DNA of 64,000 bases from Rhododendron vialii (GCF_030253575.1 NC_080560.1:42857001-42921000); one strand, 5' to 3'; counted from the stretch's first letter, positions 44,101-55,549 are shown. Made by a program: numbers and translations. Notes: generated by a model from the sequence alone, not told the origin.

Positions 44101-46416
44101 GGTCCACCCCTAAGTCACATAATGCGTGAGCATGAAAGCGTCCTCTTGAACCATCTTAAGCTACTAAAATTCGCGAGAGCGAGGATTAGGAGCCGAACGA
44201 GAGCGTAAAGCAAGAATTCAGATCAAAAGCGGAGGGTCCTACTGGAGGCTTATGTGACCTAGCCCACCACTACCGCTCCCGCGCAAATTGTAGAGAACAG
44301 TGCATGAATTCTGTAGCTAATGGGGCGAATTGATCAATTAACTTCAACGTTTTTGCATAGACTTCGACGTCTTGCATGTGGCGAATCTTTTCACATACCT
44401 GGCACACAGAGACACTTATGTTTATGAAGCGATTATGAAAGCAAGCTACAAATATTGAACATGTGGCATGAATTCTGCCTTGGAATTTGTAGAACCGTGC
44501 TACACTATTACTTTTACTGAATAATTTCGTCACAACTTTTACTTTTTATGAACCAATAGTATCAGTTAATGTGCAATTTAGGTTTTTATATTTTATTTGA
44601 CGACATTGAAGATCTAAAAATGGTCAATTCATCTATGTAAACAGTATACAGTATTTTTAAAGGATGTGTAAAGGCACTCCTGCTCTCATGCGATTTTCAT
44701 TATTGGTGCACAGTCGCACTACCGCTCTCCCTCCCACACCCACGCATGCTATGCGTGTCTTAGGCTGATACCATGTATCAGTGACGTGGTAATGCAATGC
44801 ACTAGTGTACCACCATGTGAGCAAGCTGAACCATACACAGATAAGTGTAGTGAGAGTAATATGCATTTTCTCCAAGTACAGATGAAACTTTAAAATAATA
44901 TTGTGTTTGGATTTCGGAGTGCTGGCGATTACCTCCGCCCCTGCTTGGATCTTAGAAGGTTGGTGACATTTTGTAGAACTTGTATTTCAGAAGGATACAT
45001 CAAAGTACTTCTAGAAGTACAACACCAATTTCTTTATCCCAGTGCTCCGAAAATCAGAACAATTTCTTACTGTTCGTGGCCTGTATCTTAAGCTGAAGAA
45101 CAAGGGCGAAACACATTTTATGTTAGCAAATTAGAGAAAAATGCGTGCATGCGTTCTTCACTTTATAATCCAGTTACAAAGAAACATTTTATTTGAGAGG
45201 GAAGTATGTTTCTAGAGCAGGGAGACTACATGCATTTCTGTCTGTTATGCTCGTTAAGAGAAATCCATGCATACTTCTATGAAGTGGCTCTATAACTTTA
45301 TTCCTTCAATCTCATGGGGATCTTGAAGTATCAAATGTTGGAATTGAGGAACTTACAGAGATTCATCAGTTTATCTTATGCAATTGTTGCAATGGCACAC
45401 AAATCCATCTCTGTTGCCCTTGTGAAGTTGCAGCGTTGATTGATGACTTATTTTGTTCTCTCTCTCTCTCTCTCTCTCGTAAGAGTCCCAACCAGAGGCG
45501 GACTTACTAAGGGGCACATGGGATCTCCCATACTATGTTTTTTCAACTAAGGTCTTCTCTTGTGGATCTTTAGGGGTGCAAAGTATAGTTCGCACAATTA
45601 TGGATCTTTTTTCGATGATCCAAGACGTGTATAACGTAGAGATTGTCAAATAATTTGTCCACACATAAAATCAAATTGATTTGACACTGATAACAACTTG
45701 ATAAGAACATTTTATGTATGCAAAACATGGTCAGACTGTTTGTTTTTTATGAGAAAGTATTTCGATGGAGTGGTTTCAATTTAAAGTCTAATCAACATAG
45801 ATTTTTTATTGGACAATTTATATGACGAGCCCCATCATATGAACTTTTCAGATTGACGAGGGGAGATATACTTGTGGACAAATTGTACTTGCAAGGAATC
45901 TGGGTCCTTTTATTAAGTTAGGAAGTAAGAAAAACAGAGTGCTTAAGAAGAACAAAACATTAAAACAAAATTCTGGAAAACATATTTCGCCACTTCACCA
46001 CTCAAATGAAAAAATCTAGTAGAGAATATATATGTGGATATGTTTAAAAACTCTTGGAATGGTTTATAATTGTAGTTGACGGTGAAATTCTTTAAGGTCA
46101 TGAATGATTATGTGCCCCCACTATAAATAATTTTGGGTTCGCCACTGGTCCCAACTTAGGAGGTTCCAAAACTACGATGAACAAACGAGTTCTTTTGTTT
46201 TCATGTGGAATTCTTTATTATAGTGCGAATAAGCAAAGAGGAATTCTGTTGTGTTCATTCGGTTTCTAAATGCTCACTCATAATTTGCTTTGGAAATTTG
46301 ACACCACGTCTGTTTGGTGATGAACAGCGTCCATTGCTGCGTACTTCATTACTGCTGACAAAACAATCCTGGAATGTGCGAGGAGGAATACTCACTATAA
46401 TGACAAATCAGCCTGA
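38195..46416 (+). CDS. ENOD93: Early nodulin 93 family protein, copy A, four exons over 8.2 kb
   Basis: Exons are 38195-38306, 41186-41247, 43497-43572 and 46328-46416, giving 112 aa with all junctions GT-AG and in phase (1, 0, 1). The protein begins MGIPSTMRDAWVNRRNSLLI and continues ILRSRQCTQ / EGVRAGVKAASIACVATAVP / LVAVRVLPWAKANLNYTAQA / ASIAAYFITADKTILECARR. This is the ENOD93 signature, a small hydrophobic protein first described as a soybean nodulin but present in non-legumes; rice OsENOD93-1 is linked to nitrogen-use efficiency. The central Ala/Val/Ile-rich exons can form membrane helices. The introns (2.9, 2.2 and 2.8 kb) contain a Harbinger-type MITE, a TA foldback element and a hAT element. 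A second copy follows 1.07 kb downstream in the same orientation. Confidence 0.92.
38488..38687. mobile_element. Harbinger-type MITE, 200 bp, in ENOD93-A intron 1
   Basis: Ends GGCTTTGTTTGGAAC and GTTCCAAACTGAGCC are inverted. TAA is duplicated at 38485-38487 and 38688-38690. The interior carries 'ggaaaagaaa' against 'tttccttt' arms. Confidence 0.85.
38691..40498. other. ENOD93-A intron 1, unremarkable
   Basis: AT-rich intron sequence with a poly-C run at about 39217-39241 and a short (TA)n near 39550. No gene is supported. Confidence 0.5.
40499..40740 (-). pseudogene. Exon-like fragment of unidentified protein in ENOD93-A intron 1
   Basis: The minus strand reads CTPAGGTPMPKSGLTQDGRK, YTRLGDLGGNPRYPDIKRLV and GPKGKSMILPLIMGQRRKKK, then stops. 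Composition and motif density look like real protein, with an acceptor-like 'ag' before it. I do not recognise the family. It may be a terminal exon captured by a transposon. Confidence 0.35.
41395..42010. repeat. Probable hAT-like element with 'aggcgc' ends in ENOD93-A intron 2
   Basis: The left side has 'gagagaggcgcaatgacctg' and 'gcctttttgaagcttggcac'; the right side has 'gaaagaggcgcaccttttct' and 'ctgcgccttgaagtgcttcg'. The interior is rich in 'gagagaagat'. Borders and target duplication are unclear. Confidence 0.4.
42693..43003. mobile_element. Foldback MITE with TA target duplication (family 2, copy b)
   Basis: The left arm CAGCAAAACTGGTACAAACA continues '...tgcacagatccgttttgga', and the right arm is its near-perfect complement ending CCAGTTTTGCTG. 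TA is at 42691-42692 and 43004-43005. The interior 'ctcaatccgat' and 'accct(aa)aaatt' arms match the element at 21934-22303. It lies in ENOD93-A intron 2. Confidence 0.85.
44110..44256. repeat. Dispersed repeat, second good copy
   Basis: 'aagtcacataatgcgtgagcatgaaagcgtcct' order as at 3585-3700, ending '...aggcttatgtgacct', so the ends form a short inverted repeat (AGTCACATAA / TTATGTGACCT). It lies in ENOD93-A intron 3. Confidence 0.5.
45493..46147. mobile_element. Non-autonomous hAT element, 655 bp, in ENOD93-A intron 3
   Basis: Ends CAGAGGCGGACTTAC and GGGTTCGCCACTG are classical hAT-type inverted termini. The 8-bp duplication GTCCCAAC is perfect at 45485-45492 and 46148-46155. It lies 180 bp before exon 4. 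Confidence 0.9.
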
Positions 46417-47486
46417 GGTTCTGGATCCAACATACAATGCTAAAAGATTTACTCGTCTCCTTTCATGGTAGATGTTGCTGCTGCTATCGGTGCTGTTTCT
46501 TATATAAATTTGTTCTATGTACCGACGTAGTTTTGTACCGAGACTGAGTGGTTCTCCTCTTGGCTCAGGTTTTTTGTTCAATCATTTTGCACAGTGCTGC
46601 AGCAATGTGTGGATCTGAGCAGCACATTTTTTCACTTTCTTTCTTCTTTAATGTAAACAGTCGTCCGTTGTCTCATTAAATGTATTTCGTTTCCTAGTGT
46701 TGTTTGGCCAAAGAGAAGCAGAATGTTTGTGGTTCCAGTATGGGAGAGCTTGAATGTCATGGATAATGTTGGGGAAAATGACTCTTTAAGATGCTTTGGA
46801 TGAAGATGCTCTGGAGTTCTAATTAGCATCTCTCTATGAGGTTTGGTTGTAGGTTGCATGTTCAGCTCTTTTCCTTGTTGGCTGCTTGGCTTAGGGCTCT
46901 TTAGCGAATTTGTGGTTTTTGTTTCATAGCTTTTCTTTTAGCGTGGTGGCGGCGTTTGGCTGTTGTAGTATGTGTTTTTAGGTTGGTTTTCGAGGCTCAC
47001 AGACGGGTGCTGGCCTGATTGTGCTCTGACAGGCACGTGGGGCCCACTTAGGGTCTTTGCACGGATGATCAGAGCCCTTCAATAATTTTAAAAAAAGAAA
47101 CTGAGTGGGCTCACGAGAAATCAACTCAATCCGATATGTGTAGGTATTCGATTCAATCTTTCTATTTTTGCCGATTTTTCAAGACTAGGCTGTGGAATGG
47201 TGTTTTTTTTACATGAATTTAGCCACAATGAAGAATTTTTGGGCTGGCGAAAGTCCATAATGCTAAGGGGAAAAAAAGAAGAATAGAAATAGGTCATATA
47301 TCCTACTAGTTAACATCAAGAAGAGTTCCCAAGAAATAGATGGGTTATCAATAAGGCACGCAGTACCCATGCATATATGCATGCATGTTTCTGTTCGATC
47401 TGCCTTTCATTTTATTTCTCCAAATTCATTTACTCTTTTTGAGAATTCGATCTTAACGACCGGAGTTGGATAAATAAGTGATCAAA
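46417..47486. other. Spacer between the two ENOD93 genes
   Basis: Holds the 3' UTR of copy A and the promoter of copy B. 47035-47170 is a one-armed relative of foldback family 2 (ctcaatccgatatgtgtagg). No other gene. Confidence 0.55.
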
Positions 47487-50099
47487 ATGGGGTCTCTAGT
47501 TTCTGATGATCGACTGGTGAATGCTCAAAACTGTACACAAGGTACGTATGCATACGGTAATTTACTCAATGTGAAATACAACCACCCAATTAATTAAGCT
47601 TTTCCCCTCACGCATGCGCGCACTTTCTTTTGGATTGATAGAATGGCCTGGTATTGCGCGTATTGGTGTTTGTTTGTTTGTTTTTTTAAATTGCATTCGT
47701 GTTAATTTGCTAATTTTACAGAAAACGTGCGTGAGGGGCTCAATTCGGCTGCTATTGCCTGCGTCCTTAGTGCTGTGCCTACTGTATGTTAACTTCATTC
47801 ACTCACTTTCCTTTTTATTCATGTAAAGTGTGCAAAAATGACAATCGGTTCATCGTTAAAGTGTATTTAAGCCGCATTGTGACATTTTACAAGTTTTGTG
47901 CCTTTTTTCGTGCGCGCGTACTTCATGTAGTGCTAGTTTTTTTTTTTTCTTAGTGAAAATTGCAATCATAGATGAATTCCTTATCACTTTTCTTTCTTCT
48001 TTTGATCCTTAGTTTCCCATGCAAAGCTAAATATAGAAAAGAACTTTTTCTTAGATTTCTCTCCTAGTTCAGTTTTCATTCCGGTCTCTTTTCCTTGCAC
48101 AATGTCCAAACACGAAATTATCATCATTATAAAAGAATGTATGGTGTATGATATTGGTTAGTGATAGTCCAGAACGTATAATTTGGGTGGTTATTAAAAC
48201 ATTTGAATTTTACTCGCTCTTCTAATAAAATTATAACTCAAAATGAATTAATGTATTGATCATATATAGCAGTATTTTGACCAATTTTTTTTTGTATATA
48301 TACACAGTTAAGATTGCCCTTGACATGACAATATCTCATACTTTATATTAGAAAATCATTTAAGCTCCTTGTTTATGATTATTCATGTAAGTTAATACTA
48401 TTATAATTTAAGTAAAACATAAATTTAAATTAATAAATAAAAAGGCTATGATATATATACCATTACATAAATAGAGCCAGAAGAATAAAATCAAGGATAC
48501 ACATAAATGGAGTGTGAGAAGCACTTCTTATAGCTTTGTTATCAAATAGAGATCTCTTTAACTGTGCAAACAAAATAACTGTTTTTTTTTCCAATTTGAG
48601 TGACTGAATTTTTTTTTTCCAAAGCCAAACAGGAGACAGATTAAATAGAATGTTGAAAGAATTAATCCTTATGATTAGGGCACTAACAACAAACTTCAAT
48701 AGCTGTCCAAGTTGCGCTATATATATCAATTTATCTGCATGCATGGCCGGCCCAATCCCAAGAGGCCTAGACCTTGGGCATCCCAAAAATTCTAATTTTT
48801 AAGGGCATTTTAATATTTTCACTAGTTGGGTTTAAGTAGGAGTATTTTTAAGCTCAATAGAATGGAAAAAATGCCCAATTAGAGGTAATGAGTTAGCTCA
48901 ACCCACCATCCCATAAGCCCAAGTTTCCAACTCACTAAATTCCCGAAATCATTTCTCCCAAACCACCGAATAACACCTCTCCAAAATCGTTTCTCCCAAA
49001 AAAATTTAACGATCTCGGCAAAATCAAGAGAAGAAGATCAATGCGCACCACAAAACTCGAAGAACAGTGGTACATGCTAAGGTAAATCGATGGCAATGAG
49101 TTTATTGTAACTAACTAACTAACTAAAGTAAGGGCACACTTTTTTTTTATTAGGCCTTGGGCACTAAAAACCCTTGGGCCGACCCTGTCTGCATGTGTCT
49201 TTTTTCTCATTATTATTTTTGGGCTCCCCGCTCTATCTATATTGTCAGTTTGCTGCTGTCAGGACAATTCCATGGGCAAAGGCCAAACTCAACTATACTG
49301 GCCAAGCACTCATCATATCCGGAGGTAAATCCTTATTTGTTATGGAATGTAACCATTATTTTTACTATTTGATTCATATATACATCACATGGTGTGTTGA
49401 ACTTGAATCATGCATATGACATATCCCCACAAAAAGATGAGAAACTACAAAAATCACATCTAGTTTTGATCATTTCTTCAATCTTAACATTGTTTTCGCC
49501 TTCTCAGATATATATATATATACACACACACACAGTCCGTCTCCCGTAAAGACCACTTCATTTTAATAAAATAAGGACCTCCTTTTCCTGATTGAATTTC
49601 GATGATCCGAGCCGCTCAATGCATTCAGAATGTGATTTTAAGGGTACCCTCTAGAAATCAGCAAAAAAAAATGACCAGGAAGGGCTTCATCCGAGCAGTT
49701 TTTGTTAATTTTTTATCGAACGGTTCAAACAAAAACTGCTCGGATGAAGCCCTTCTCGGTCATTTTTTTTGCCGATTTCTCGCGGGTACCCTTAAAATCA
49801 CGTTCTGAACACATTGAGTGGCTCGGATCATCAAAATTTGATCGGAAAATGGGACAAATGAGGAGGTCCGTATTTTAACTAAAATAAGGACTCCCTCATT
49901 TGAGACTGACTGATATACACATATATATATATAAGTCTACTTTTACAGACAAATTTAAGTACCTACCTACTGCATTCGGGTGATTCGACACATTAACTGT
50001 TTTTGTTGTACAGCATCCATTGCTTCTTACTTCGTTACTGCTGACAAAACCATCTTAAAAGCGGCAAAGAAAAATGCACGATACGAGAGAAAAGATTAA
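47487..50099 (+). CDS. ENOD93: Early nodulin 93 family protein, copy B, four exons
   Basis: Exons are 47487-47541, 47722-47783, 49249-49324 and 50014-50099, giving 92 aa. The N-terminus is short (MGSLVSDDRLVNAQNCTQ), followed by ENVREGLNSAAIACVLSAVP / FAAVRTIPWAKAKLNYTGQA / ASIASYFVTADKTILKAAKK. Middle exons have exactly the same lengths (62 and 76 bp) and phases as in copy A, proving tandem duplication of a four-exon ancestor. Copy B lost about 19 N-terminal residues relative to A and has a Lys-rich C-terminus (ARYERKD). The frame is intact. Introns 2 and 3 each contain a MITE. Role as for copy A; divergence of the N-terminus suggests different regulation or targeting. Confidence 0.92.
48742..49187. 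mobile_element. Non-autonomous hAT element, 446 bp, in ENOD93-B intron 2
   Basis: Ends CATGGCCGGCCC and GGGCCGACCCTG, inverted with two mismatches. TCTGCATG is duplicated perfectly at 48734-48741 and 49188-49195. Its right edge lies 54 bp before exon 3, close to the expected branch point region. Confidence 0.88.
49533..49912. mobile_element. Hairpin MITE at a (TA)n/(CA)n tract, copy 3
   Basis: Best preserved member: 'aaaatgaccaggaagggctt' pairs with 'aagcccttctcggtcatttt', and 'catccgagcagtttttgtt' with its complement, around a short loop near 49716-49721. TATATA/CACACA lies on the 5' side and TATACACATATATA on the 3' side. It lies in ENOD93-B intron 3. Confidence 0.87.
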
Positions 50100-50522
50100 A
50101 GTTGGATATTCCAGATAGATATTGTTCATTTCTCCAAGTGATATATGGGTCGATCAGCTTCATCATTAATGCTCTAATCTTGATATGTGGAGCTAGCATT
50201 TTAAGAGCTAGTACTTACTAAGATGTAATCTTATTAATTTGTTTACAATTCCAGCGAGTAATTTTCGCAATCACAGTTTTGTAGGACATTTTATTTTCAT
50301 GGCAAAAAAATATAGACAGAGAGATATTTTGGTTTGCTTCTTTGGTTTGAGATGATCAACAACGTACTGAAATCGCTGTTGGAGAAAGTCGCATTTTTTA
50401 TTGGGCAATGCGAGCAAGGAAGTTGATGGTCTGATCGGCAAGATTCAAACAAATTGACACCAAAAAATAAGAGGGGTAGAAATTCAATTACGTACCATAA
50501 CATTTGGAGATTACGTAAAAAT
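50100..50522. other. ENOD93-B 3' flank
   Basis: 3' UTR and spacer with no further recognised feature. Confidence 0.5.
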
Positions 50523-52687
50523 TTGGAAGGAGGGGGATCTTCTCAAAGCACATTATACCTTTGCATTTTCTCTCCAGGCCATAAATCAAACATAAATCGG
50601 CAGGGGCCAATATATCCCTCCTAGCCCCTGGATACTCTACATGACCCTGCCGAGCGGCACCCCTGCCAAGCGAGTGCCGAGCGGCCAATCCGGCCGTTCA
50701 TCTCGGAATCAATGGTCCGGATCGAAACATCTTTTTCCTTTTCCTTTCTTTTTTAAAAATCCGTTTGGTATCTTTACATCTGGGCCGTCCAAAACACTTT
50801 TGGACGGCCGAGATGTGCTCGGCACCCCTGCCAAGCACAGGGTCTCCAGGTCCTACATTAACTTGGTCACAGGTAAGATGGCACTGTTATTGTAGTTCTA
50901 GTGATTAACAGGCCATTAGGACTGTGAAAGAAAGGAGGAAAAAAAACTTGGGGTTTTTGGTTTCTCACTTATCTCGTCATAAGTGATGAGATCGAAGATG
51001 AAGATTATTTTGTTTAAGTGTTCATCCAGCTTTGTCATCATGTCTCATCTCTTAAAGTTATCGAATTAAGTGAAAGGTTCTCACCCTTTCTCACCATCCG
51101 AAGGGACCAAGTGTCAAGGCCGGCCGGGTTTCTAGTTCCAAAACATCCCCATATTGAGAGTCCTGTGGTGGGTTACCTTCCACATGTCTTGTGGGAGCAA
51201 AGAATACACTAAACCAACTCAAGTAAATGGATAAGGCCCTCCTCTTAATAAGTGTTGGGATACCTTTCAGATATTTTCTGCTTAAATAAGTCCTTTATGT
51301 CTCATAAAATCTCACAAAGGACAGTTGGTGTGAAACTGTTTTTTACCAAGCATTAATTTGAAGAGTTTTTGGGCAGTGATAGCGATAAATTTCAATATTG
51401 AGAACATTTGAAACTATTTTTTATGTAGGTGGTAGTGAAATAACGATGGATGGTCGCGGAGTGCTAGTAAGGTGGTTGTGGTGATAGTCTGAAATGATAG
51501 GTGGATGGTCGCGGAGTCCTGGGATTTGGCAAATAATGCATGTTGGAAGAGAATTTGGTGGTTGAATAGGGAGATGAAAGATAGAAGTAGCCCAATTTGT
51601 GTTCCATGCTGTGGCTCTCCTCCCATCCACAAGTTGGCCTTTCACCTGAGGAGACAAACTCTCCCTTTCAGTCGTTTGATACACAGTCTCCCTTAGCCTC
51701 GGCTATCATCAGTGGCGAGATTGGTGATGGTAGAGGGGTAACAAACGCTGGCAAGTTGATGAAGTGATGGCATTGAGGAGGTGGTAGTGGTGGCGGCGAT
51801 GAGGTGGGGGTATTGGTCGAGACGTGGTGAAGCGATGGTGGTGGTTAGTAGTGATACCTAGGTGGGGTGAAACCAAAAATAAAAAATAAATTTAAAAATC
51901 CAAATGTTGTGTAATGCGCCTCGGGCGTCATTCAATGCGCCTTGGGAGCCTTTTCATGCGCCCCAGGTGCATATTGAAACTACAAAATACTCCTATTTAT
52001 CACAAACAATTTCGAACTCCGATTTGCGCGAGGTTTAAACCGTCAAAAAACTTGTGGAGTCTTAATTTTTTAACCCATGTGATTTTGATATGAAGTTATT
52101 TCTACACTAAAAGATATAACAATTTTAACCTCAACGGATCGAAAAACAATTTATCTTGGAAAACCCTCGCATCACTCTCATTTTAAATTTGATCAAAATC
52201 TGTTTTATATCAATAAAGAGGGTATTTAAAGTAATAAAATATGGTAGAATTCAACCGTAAAAATATTAAAACTTTATTTGTGAAAAGTTGGTCGAAAAAT
52301 GATCAATTCAAAGATCATAGTAACCGATAAGGCTAAAACACGTTTTCAAAACTTTCTACCGATGCTATGCTATGTTTCATTTGGCACTCACATCCCTAAT
52401 TCTACGGTAATAATCTTTAATTCCTTAATAGTTTTATGGAGTTCATAAAGTTTGTTTTGTCATTCGTTAATTTTAATCTACCATATCTTAGGAGATTTTG
52501 AGGGGGAGATAAGTGCTTACGAAAATATGAGAGTATAAGGTATGATACGGTGTTATAAGGGTAGGAATGGAGGAGCTATAAATATTTCTTTATTGTAAAA
52601 CCTTATGTAGTGTGATATCCCAATACTTTTTCTTAAGAGATAAAATGCAAAGGTATAATGTGCTTTGAGAAGATCCCCTCCTTCCAA
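50523..52687. repeat. 2.17-kb segment bounded by ~46-bp inverted repeats
   Basis: The left arm 50523-50569 (ttggaaggagggggatcttc...ctttgcatttt) and the right arm 52642-52687 are near-perfect complements. No transposase lies between. 50640-50850 contains GC-rich 'cggcacccctgccaagc' duplicated at 50655 and 50820. No clear target duplication was found. Confidence 0.55.
51905..52140. repeat. Direct repeat with 'atgcgcc' motifs, left copy
   Basis: 'aatgcgcctcgggcgtcatt', 'aactccgatttgcgcgaggt', 'ttaaaccgtcaaaa' and 'acaccaaaagatat' type motifs appear in the same order as at 52985-53205, about 1.07 kb apart. Confidence 0.6.
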
Positions 52688-52984
52688 TACAATACTAGAG
52701 GCATGGTCATGTCTGTTTCCACGCACCTTTCAATCTTGTTCAATCTGTCCTGGCCTGGTTTAGATTTGTTATTGCTCCCTTCATTACTTTCTCTTTCATT
52801 TTCGCGATTATTTGTATCAACCAACATTTATCTTATTAGCGATTCTATTTTATAATAACACCCAAACTAATTTTATTAGAAATTAGGATGGACGAGCTTT
52901 TCAACGGTTCAAACCACGTGCAAATCAGAGTTCGGGAGTGTTAGTGGCAAGAGTGCAAAGTTTGGTGAGGTTTGACATATCGAG

Positions 52985-53205
52985 GATGCGCCCGGGGGCA
53001 ATGAAGTGCACCTGGTAATGCGCCCGAGGCACATTAAAACTCCACAAACTGGTCAAACTTTGTGGGTTGGTTTCGGACACTTCCGAACTCCGATTTTCGC
53101 AAAGTTTAAACCGTTACAAAGCTTATTGAGTCTAGTTTCAAGCCCAAATAGTTTGGATCTTAAATTATTTGTACACCAAAAGATATGACCAACTTACCCT
53201 CAGTT
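52985..53205. repeat. Direct repeat with 'atgcgcc' motifs, right copy
   Basis: Diverged partner of 51905-52140, in the same orientation (aatgcgcccgaggcacatta, aactccgattttcgcaaagt, ttaaaccgttaca). Confidence 0.6.
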
Positions 53206-54726
53206 ACACCAACTACATCGTCACCCAACCAACACCACGGGCGCCAACGCTGGCCACCGACGCCAGTACTGCTACTGACACCACCACCAACGCTACCACT
53301 GAAGCTCTGAATTAAGTTGTACAAAGCGGCTTTAAGCTGGCTGTTGTTGCTGTGATATTTCCTCCCCCGTCCTTGTGTGTAACCCACGACAGGGCAGACC
53401 CATTAAGGATTCAATGGGCGGCCTCCAACTTGATTTTTCAAGAATAATTTTTTTCAGATATTCCAAAATATATATAAAGACCAACTTACGTGCATCTTAA
53501 TTAATTAGTTCGAGGCCACGAATTTGGTGTAATAAGGGCACACTTATCCTACTACAAACTTAATTTTGTTTGGGCCATTATGATTATTAATTCTTTTGGT
53601 TATGCAGAATTAGATATGCTAATTTATATAAAATGTTGAAAATGCATGTTGAATCGTATACATGTACACATATAATCGTGTACACTTGGAATTGTCCTAT
53701 GCATAGCATGGATCTTTTGCTAGTATGTATTTATATTATATCCATCTATCTATATACTAAAGAAATGTGTTTTCTGTTCAAAAGTTTCCAAACCTTCAAT
53801 TCTAATTTTCTACATTTTTATTTTTTATTTTTATAAAAAATAGATAGAGAGGGAAACATGGGGAAGTGGGGGGAGAGTGAGAGGGGGGAACGTAGGAGGG
53901 AAGGAGAGAGAGAGACGTGGGAATTGGGGGTTGAATATGGAGAAAAAATCATTGTATATTTCTCGGGCACCATCACTTGGTATCCCAAACTTATTTTTCA
54001 TCACAAATATCTTTTTAATGCATAAAATGTGACCAATTCTAGTGTGCATAGAATATGGGATTGAAAAAAAATATCAAACTATCTTTTCTATCAACTATTG
54101 TTGTGCCTGTTCAATTCACGAGGCCAAAAAAACCAATGTCATCTCCCGTTGATACACGGGACCAAAAAAATCAGTGTGATATTTTTTATCCCGTGCATCA
54201 AACTGGCACGAAAGCTAGTATACTATCAGCAAATGTAATTTAGGCCAAACATCTCTAAACCCCCAGTCCTAAATTTCTAAAATTTTCAGTTTTTTAATTA
54301 AAAAATTGAGTGAGAGAAACATGGAGGGAGAGAGAGAGAATAGACAAAAAAAATGTGGGGGAAAGGGGAGAGAGATAATATAGGGGAGGGGTCTTAATGG
54401 GGGGAGAGATTTTAGAAGGACCATGCCCAGGTGCATGGGAGTATAAGAGAAGAAACATCAATTGCACCACACTTTACTTATAAAAAATGATAGACCCGAC
54501 CCTACAACGCACCTATCAGGACTCAAACCCTAGTCTCCGATCAGGAGTAGCCAATTCGACTACAAGCCCGTTGGTTAATTAGATGGATTGGTTAAGGGGT
54601 CGCGTCAAAGATGGAAGATGGAGCTTGGCAAATCTTCCTGTTGTTGGTTAGTTATATGGGTAAGTTATTATTATTGTAACTTGATTTTCATCTTGATCAA
54701 GTGTACGTTGAATTTCCATATATATA
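53206..54726. other. Intergenic, nothing recognised
   Basis: AT-rich, with purine-rich patches at 53845-53940 and 54310-54420. No gene is supported. Confidence 0.5.
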
Positions 54727-54948
54727 CTCCCTCCGTTTTATATTGAGGTTCCACTTTCACTATTTGAAACCTCTTAAAAAATTGTCTATACATTTTATTT
54801 TAAAATATTTTTTATATGCAATATGATACTTAATTATTTGATAGATTTCAATTAATTCTATTAGACAAATTATTTAAAACATCATAGATTGCGAGCGGAA
54901 CGTGTGTCGAAGACTCGAAAATGAACTCTTATTTAGGAAGGGATGAAG
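54727..54948. mobile_element. Stowaway-type MITE
   Basis: Begins CTCCCTCCGTTTTATATTGAGG, the standard Stowaway end, and ends with a diverged complement (tcttatttaggaagggatgaag). TA is duplicated at 54725-54726 and 54949-54950. A lone Stowaway right end (gggacggagggag) is also present at 56562-56574. Confidence 0.85.
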
Positions 54949-55549
54949 TATAAGAAAAAAGAAGAGAGAGTGTACGTTGAATTTCTTTCAAGAGAGAGAA
55001 AGAGAGAATTATCCTCCCTTCTTTCTGTGTCTTCTTTTTTTTGGAATCGCGCATTAACTTCATGTTACGAAAGTAAAATTTGCAAGTCATGGAACGACTC
55101 CATTTCAATTATCTTATGCCGTCAGGAAGGAAGGAGGAGAGCAAAAATTTCAATCGACACGTCCTTCATCTTTCTAGATGCGTTTTCAGTATGAAATCCG
55201 GTTTGCAAATCATTTCCCTACTATGAATAGCAATTTCCAAAAATCAAAAAAGGATGATAAAAATAAAGCTCACCTACATTAGCAGAACCACAGGGAATGC
55301 ATGCATGTAAGGCAGGAAATAAGGAAAACCGAGAGACGACAAGGTTTCTCAACATCTATATGCCAATCAAAAAGCTAAAGGGCTAAATATCCAGTATGGA
55401 GATGGAAGTTAAACATGAGGCATGGATAGTAATTATCACAATCGATGTAGCATAAAAAACATCATACAAGTATAAATATTGGGATGCAAAACAGCTATAA
55501 TTCTAGTTGTATACACATGACAAGAGTTTCAAGGTCCAAACTAAAGCGA

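Noticed and set aside
54490-54590. Possible tRNA gene ('ggactcaaaccctagtctccga')
   Set aside because: No cloverleaf can be formed and the B-box-like part stands alone; at best a SINE fragment.
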